Below, piece after piece: positions 62,243 through 64,000 of a stretch of 64,000 bases of DNA. The DNA lies in assembly GCF_005864045.1 (NCBI RefSeq), contig NZ_VBSP01000001.1:62001-126000 (forward strand), written 5' to 3'. This stretch comes from Ruoffia tabacinasalis. GTDB lineage: Bacteria > Bacillota > Bacilli > Lactobacillales > Aerococcaceae. The position numbers and the translations under genes were made by a program. The stretch's first letter is position 1; the number at the start of each line of letters is the position of its first letter. The notes beneath the pieces were generated by a model. That model saw only the letters and a program-made list of their open reading frames with translations, was not told the DNA's origin and searched no databases.

Positions 62243-63238
62243 TTAAATGAAATCAAATTCTGTTCCGATATTTTGTTCAACAGCGCGACGGCGTACAACC
62301 TCCGCTACTGCAACATCTAGTGCTCCTGTACCGATAGGTATACAAATAATTTTTTCGTTAGAATAATCTTCTAGTGTCACTTTATTAGCAGCTAACTCGC
62401 CTAAGGTACAATAAATATCATCTTCAGTCACTTTACCATCTTTTGTTAGAGATTTTAACACTCCACGGTGTAAAGCTTGGTCAACATGGTCAACGATAAT
62501 TTTGTCCGCTGAAAGAATAACATCTTCACTTACCTCTTTAAAAGATCCCATAGGGAAAACGATTGTTCCCGGTTTAACCATTTCTTTTGTTATAAATGGT
62601 TCTTGTGCCGGTGTGAATGTAAATAATGCTTCATTATCTGTTGCTTCTTCAGGATGGTCCGGGTCTGCAATAATAATTTCGCCTTTAACAAAAGGTTCCA
62701 TATCTGCTTTAAATTGTTCTGCAGTAGAACGTCGATGATTCCAAACAACTAATCGCTCAATATCAAATAAATCAGCAATACAAATGGTGGCTGTTCTAGC
62801 TTGTAAACCTGCACCAAACATTCCTACTGTAATAGAATCCTTTTTACCAAGATATTTCAATGCTACTGCTGCCTGTGAACCAGTACGCATATTTGAAATA
62901 TAAGAACCTTCCATTACAGAAGTAAATGTACCAAGTTCAGGATCAATTAACGTAATAAGTGCTGTAATATATGGTAAATTCATTTCTTTTCGTTTACCTG
63001 CAAAACCACCAACCCATTTTTGTCCACCAACTTTTAACCAGTCCACATAAGCTGGCATAGCATTCATAAACCCTTCATTTTGTGGCCAATTTCCTGTTTC
63101 ACCTAAATCTAAGGTAACCTTCGTTGGATTCACAATCTCACCTAAGCCAAATCCTTCGAACGTCTTATCAACTACTTCATTAATTTCAGAAACCGTGATT
63201 AAACTCCTCACTTGCTCTTCGTTTAATAATCTTGTCAT
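62243..63238 (-). CDS. ornithine cyclodeaminase / mu-crystallin family dehydrogenase
   Basis: The 331-residue protein has the conserved Lys segment VGGQKWVGGF, the MEGSYISNMRTGSQAAVAL region and the Rossmann motif VGMFGAGLQARTA. Family members include ornithine cyclodeaminase, alanine dehydrogenase and imine reductases; the sequence alone does not settle the substrate. GGAGGC precedes ATG 63238. It appears monocistronic. Confidence 0.82.
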   Translation of the reverse strand: MTRLLNEEQVRSLITVSEINEVVDKTFEGFGLGEIVNPTKVTLDLGETGNWPQNEGFMNAMPAYVDWLKVGGQKWVGGFAGKRKEMNLPYITALITLIDPELGTFTSVMEGSYISNMRTGSQAAVALKYLGKKDSITVGMFGAGLQARTATICIADLFDIERLVVWNHRRSTAEQFKADMEPFVKGEIIIADPDHPEEATDNEALFTFTPAQEPFITKEMVKPGTIVFPMGSFKEVSEDVILSADKIIVDHVDQALHRGVLKSLTKDGKVTEDDIYCTLGELAANKVTLEDYSNEKIICIPIGTGALDVAVAEVVRRRAVEQNIGTEFDFI

Positions 63239-63422
63239 ATGTGCCTCCTATACATTTAATTTCATTTGTGCTAATTGAGTGGTCAAATACAAAAAAATCA
63301 GAACACTCCTTATTTTCATTTTACACTAAAAATGAAATTTTCGCTGAGAATTTTTAAAAAGTAACTCATCTGATGATATTTCTACACATCCTGATAGTCA
63401 TCTGATAACAAATATGAACTAA

Positions 63423-63572
63423 TTGATAACGTTTATAATAAAAGAAGAAGTACAAGCAACAATTGCAGCTAAGAAACTTGATAGAGTTAAAGAAGACGCA
63501 GCTCCAAATATTCTTACAGAAACACCAGAATCTACAGAACCAGTTGCTCGCTTCAAAGACAAAGACGAATAA
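63423..63572 (+). pseudogene. 3' remnant of an unrecognised gene
   Basis: A frame of 49 codons (from TTG 63423, no ribosome binding site) reads as a plausible protein end: EEVQATIAAKKLDRVKED, then VARFKDKDE and stop, followed by a good terminator. The upstream part of the gene is missing, so this is probably a truncated relic. I cannot name the family. Confidence 0.4.
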
Positions 63573-63589
63573 TCAAATTTTCAAACTAA

Positions 63590-63630
63590 AAGACTCTGCT
63601 AGGTTAAAAACTTAGCAGAGTCTTATTTCT
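63590..63630. terminator. terminator between the remnant and the dehydrogenase gene
   Basis: AAGACTCTGCTA (63590-63601) pairs with TAGCAGAGTCTT (63613-63624), with T-rich sequence after it and A-rich sequence before it. Confidence 0.8.
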
Positions 63631-63641
63631 TTTAAAAAATA

Positions 63642-64000
63642 TTATGGTTTTAAGATTGATTTACCGTTTCCAGATCGTGTTAATAAATCCTCATGTACCT
63701 TTTGAACTTCCCTTAAAGGGACACTCTCTCCAATAATAGGATTAATTACATCATGTTCTAACATGGCGATAATTCCAGCAGACGCTTCTGTGTAATCCTC
63801 TTCAGTTAAGTTTGGTAGCGAAGCACCTAGAACATTAATATTTCGGCTTAAAATGAGTCTAGGAGAGATTTCAATGGTGTCCCTAGCTCCTACGACTACA
63901 ATTCTTCCTTTTGTTTTGATGGCTTGTAAATCTAGTTCTAAGTTTTTATTAGCTAAGAATTCAATAATAACATCTGGGCCCACTCCATTTGTATACTCAT
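63642..64000 (-). CDS. zinc-type (MDR) alcohol dehydrogenase / quinone reductase, C-terminal part (partial)
   Basis: The frame is open to the window edge, so the N-terminal half lies beyond base 64000. The visible part reads GVGPDVIIEFLANKNLELDL, then KTKGRIVVVGARDTIEISPR, then ESVPLREVQKVHEDLL and the end GNGKSILKP. This is the coenzyme-domain half of medium-chain dehydrogenases of the quinone oxidoreductase type. The substrate is unknown. Confidence 0.75.
   Translation of the reverse strand, partial: EYTNGVGPDVIIEFLANKNLELDLQAIKTKGRIVVVGARDTIEISPRLILSRNINVLGASLPNLTEEDYTEASAGIIAMLEHDVINPIIGESVPLREVQKVHEDLLTRSGNGKSILKP

Overview
The window is AT-rich, with Firmicute-type signals throughout: strong AGGAGG ribosome binding sites, TTG and GTG starts, a T-box leader and LPXTG anchoring. 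Gene content (ECF transporter with a UPF0397 S component, TrkAH, a six-gene shikimate operon) fits the Lactobacillales, perhaps an Aerococcaceae or Carnobacteriaceae relative; I cannot name the species. Chromosomal DNA at both ends (1-10549 and about 51574-64000) flanks an integrated conjugative element of about 41 kb.

Left chromosome: a partial T-box leader controls a SAM hydrolase plus a complete ECF transporter (S, double ATPase, T). A UspA protein and a DbpA-type RNA helicase follow. Next come two decayed genes (WYL regulator, azoreductase), then trkH-trkA on the minus strand.

Element (about 10566-51567): it is bounded by two dif-like sites that share an 11-bp XerD-type arm and a TATATA core. 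At its right end lie a tyrosine recombinase that has lost most catalytic residues and an excisionase-like protein. I infer integration at the chromosomal dif with help from host XerC/XerD. The element carries parA-parB, a candidate replication protein gene with iteron-like inverted repeats inside it, and three secreted or anchored proteins, one of them a 1668-aa thioester/SpaA/VaFE LPXTG adhesin. It also has a Gram-positive type IV secretion system (VirB2-like candidate, VirD4, VirB6, VirB3-like, VirB4, VirB1-like three-domain hydrolase). An ArdC-like protein, an oriT-like region with three small accessory genes and a MobL relaxase, a serine resolvase with a res-like site, a TOPRIM protein broken at an A8 tract, a HigBA-type toxin-antitoxin pair and a RadC-like protein follow. 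A holin / sigma-like / endolysin group precedes the recombinase.

Ten copies of a 27-bp palindrome (12-bp arms, 3-bp variable centre, compensatory arm changes) are scattered from 10.7 to 44.1 kb. Most sit just upstream of a gene, one lies in frame inside parA, and one is the core of a bidirectional terminator. None was seen in the flanking chromosome. A block of about 450 bases with at least eight inverted repeats lies at the right end of the element and looks like a structured RNA or an origin.

Right chromosome: a secreted protein with three cytochrome-b5-like repeats, a beta-carbonic anhydrase, and the operon aroF-aroB-aroE-aroC-aroA-aroK on the minus strand. In front of aroF is a 41-codon leader peptide with eleven Phe/Tyr residues in a 13-residue stretch, followed by a terminator and preceded by a near-consensus promoter: a classical attenuation device. 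rsgA, a glutathionyl-hydroquinone reductase-like gene, an ornithine cyclodeaminase-family gene and a partial zinc-type dehydrogenase end the window.
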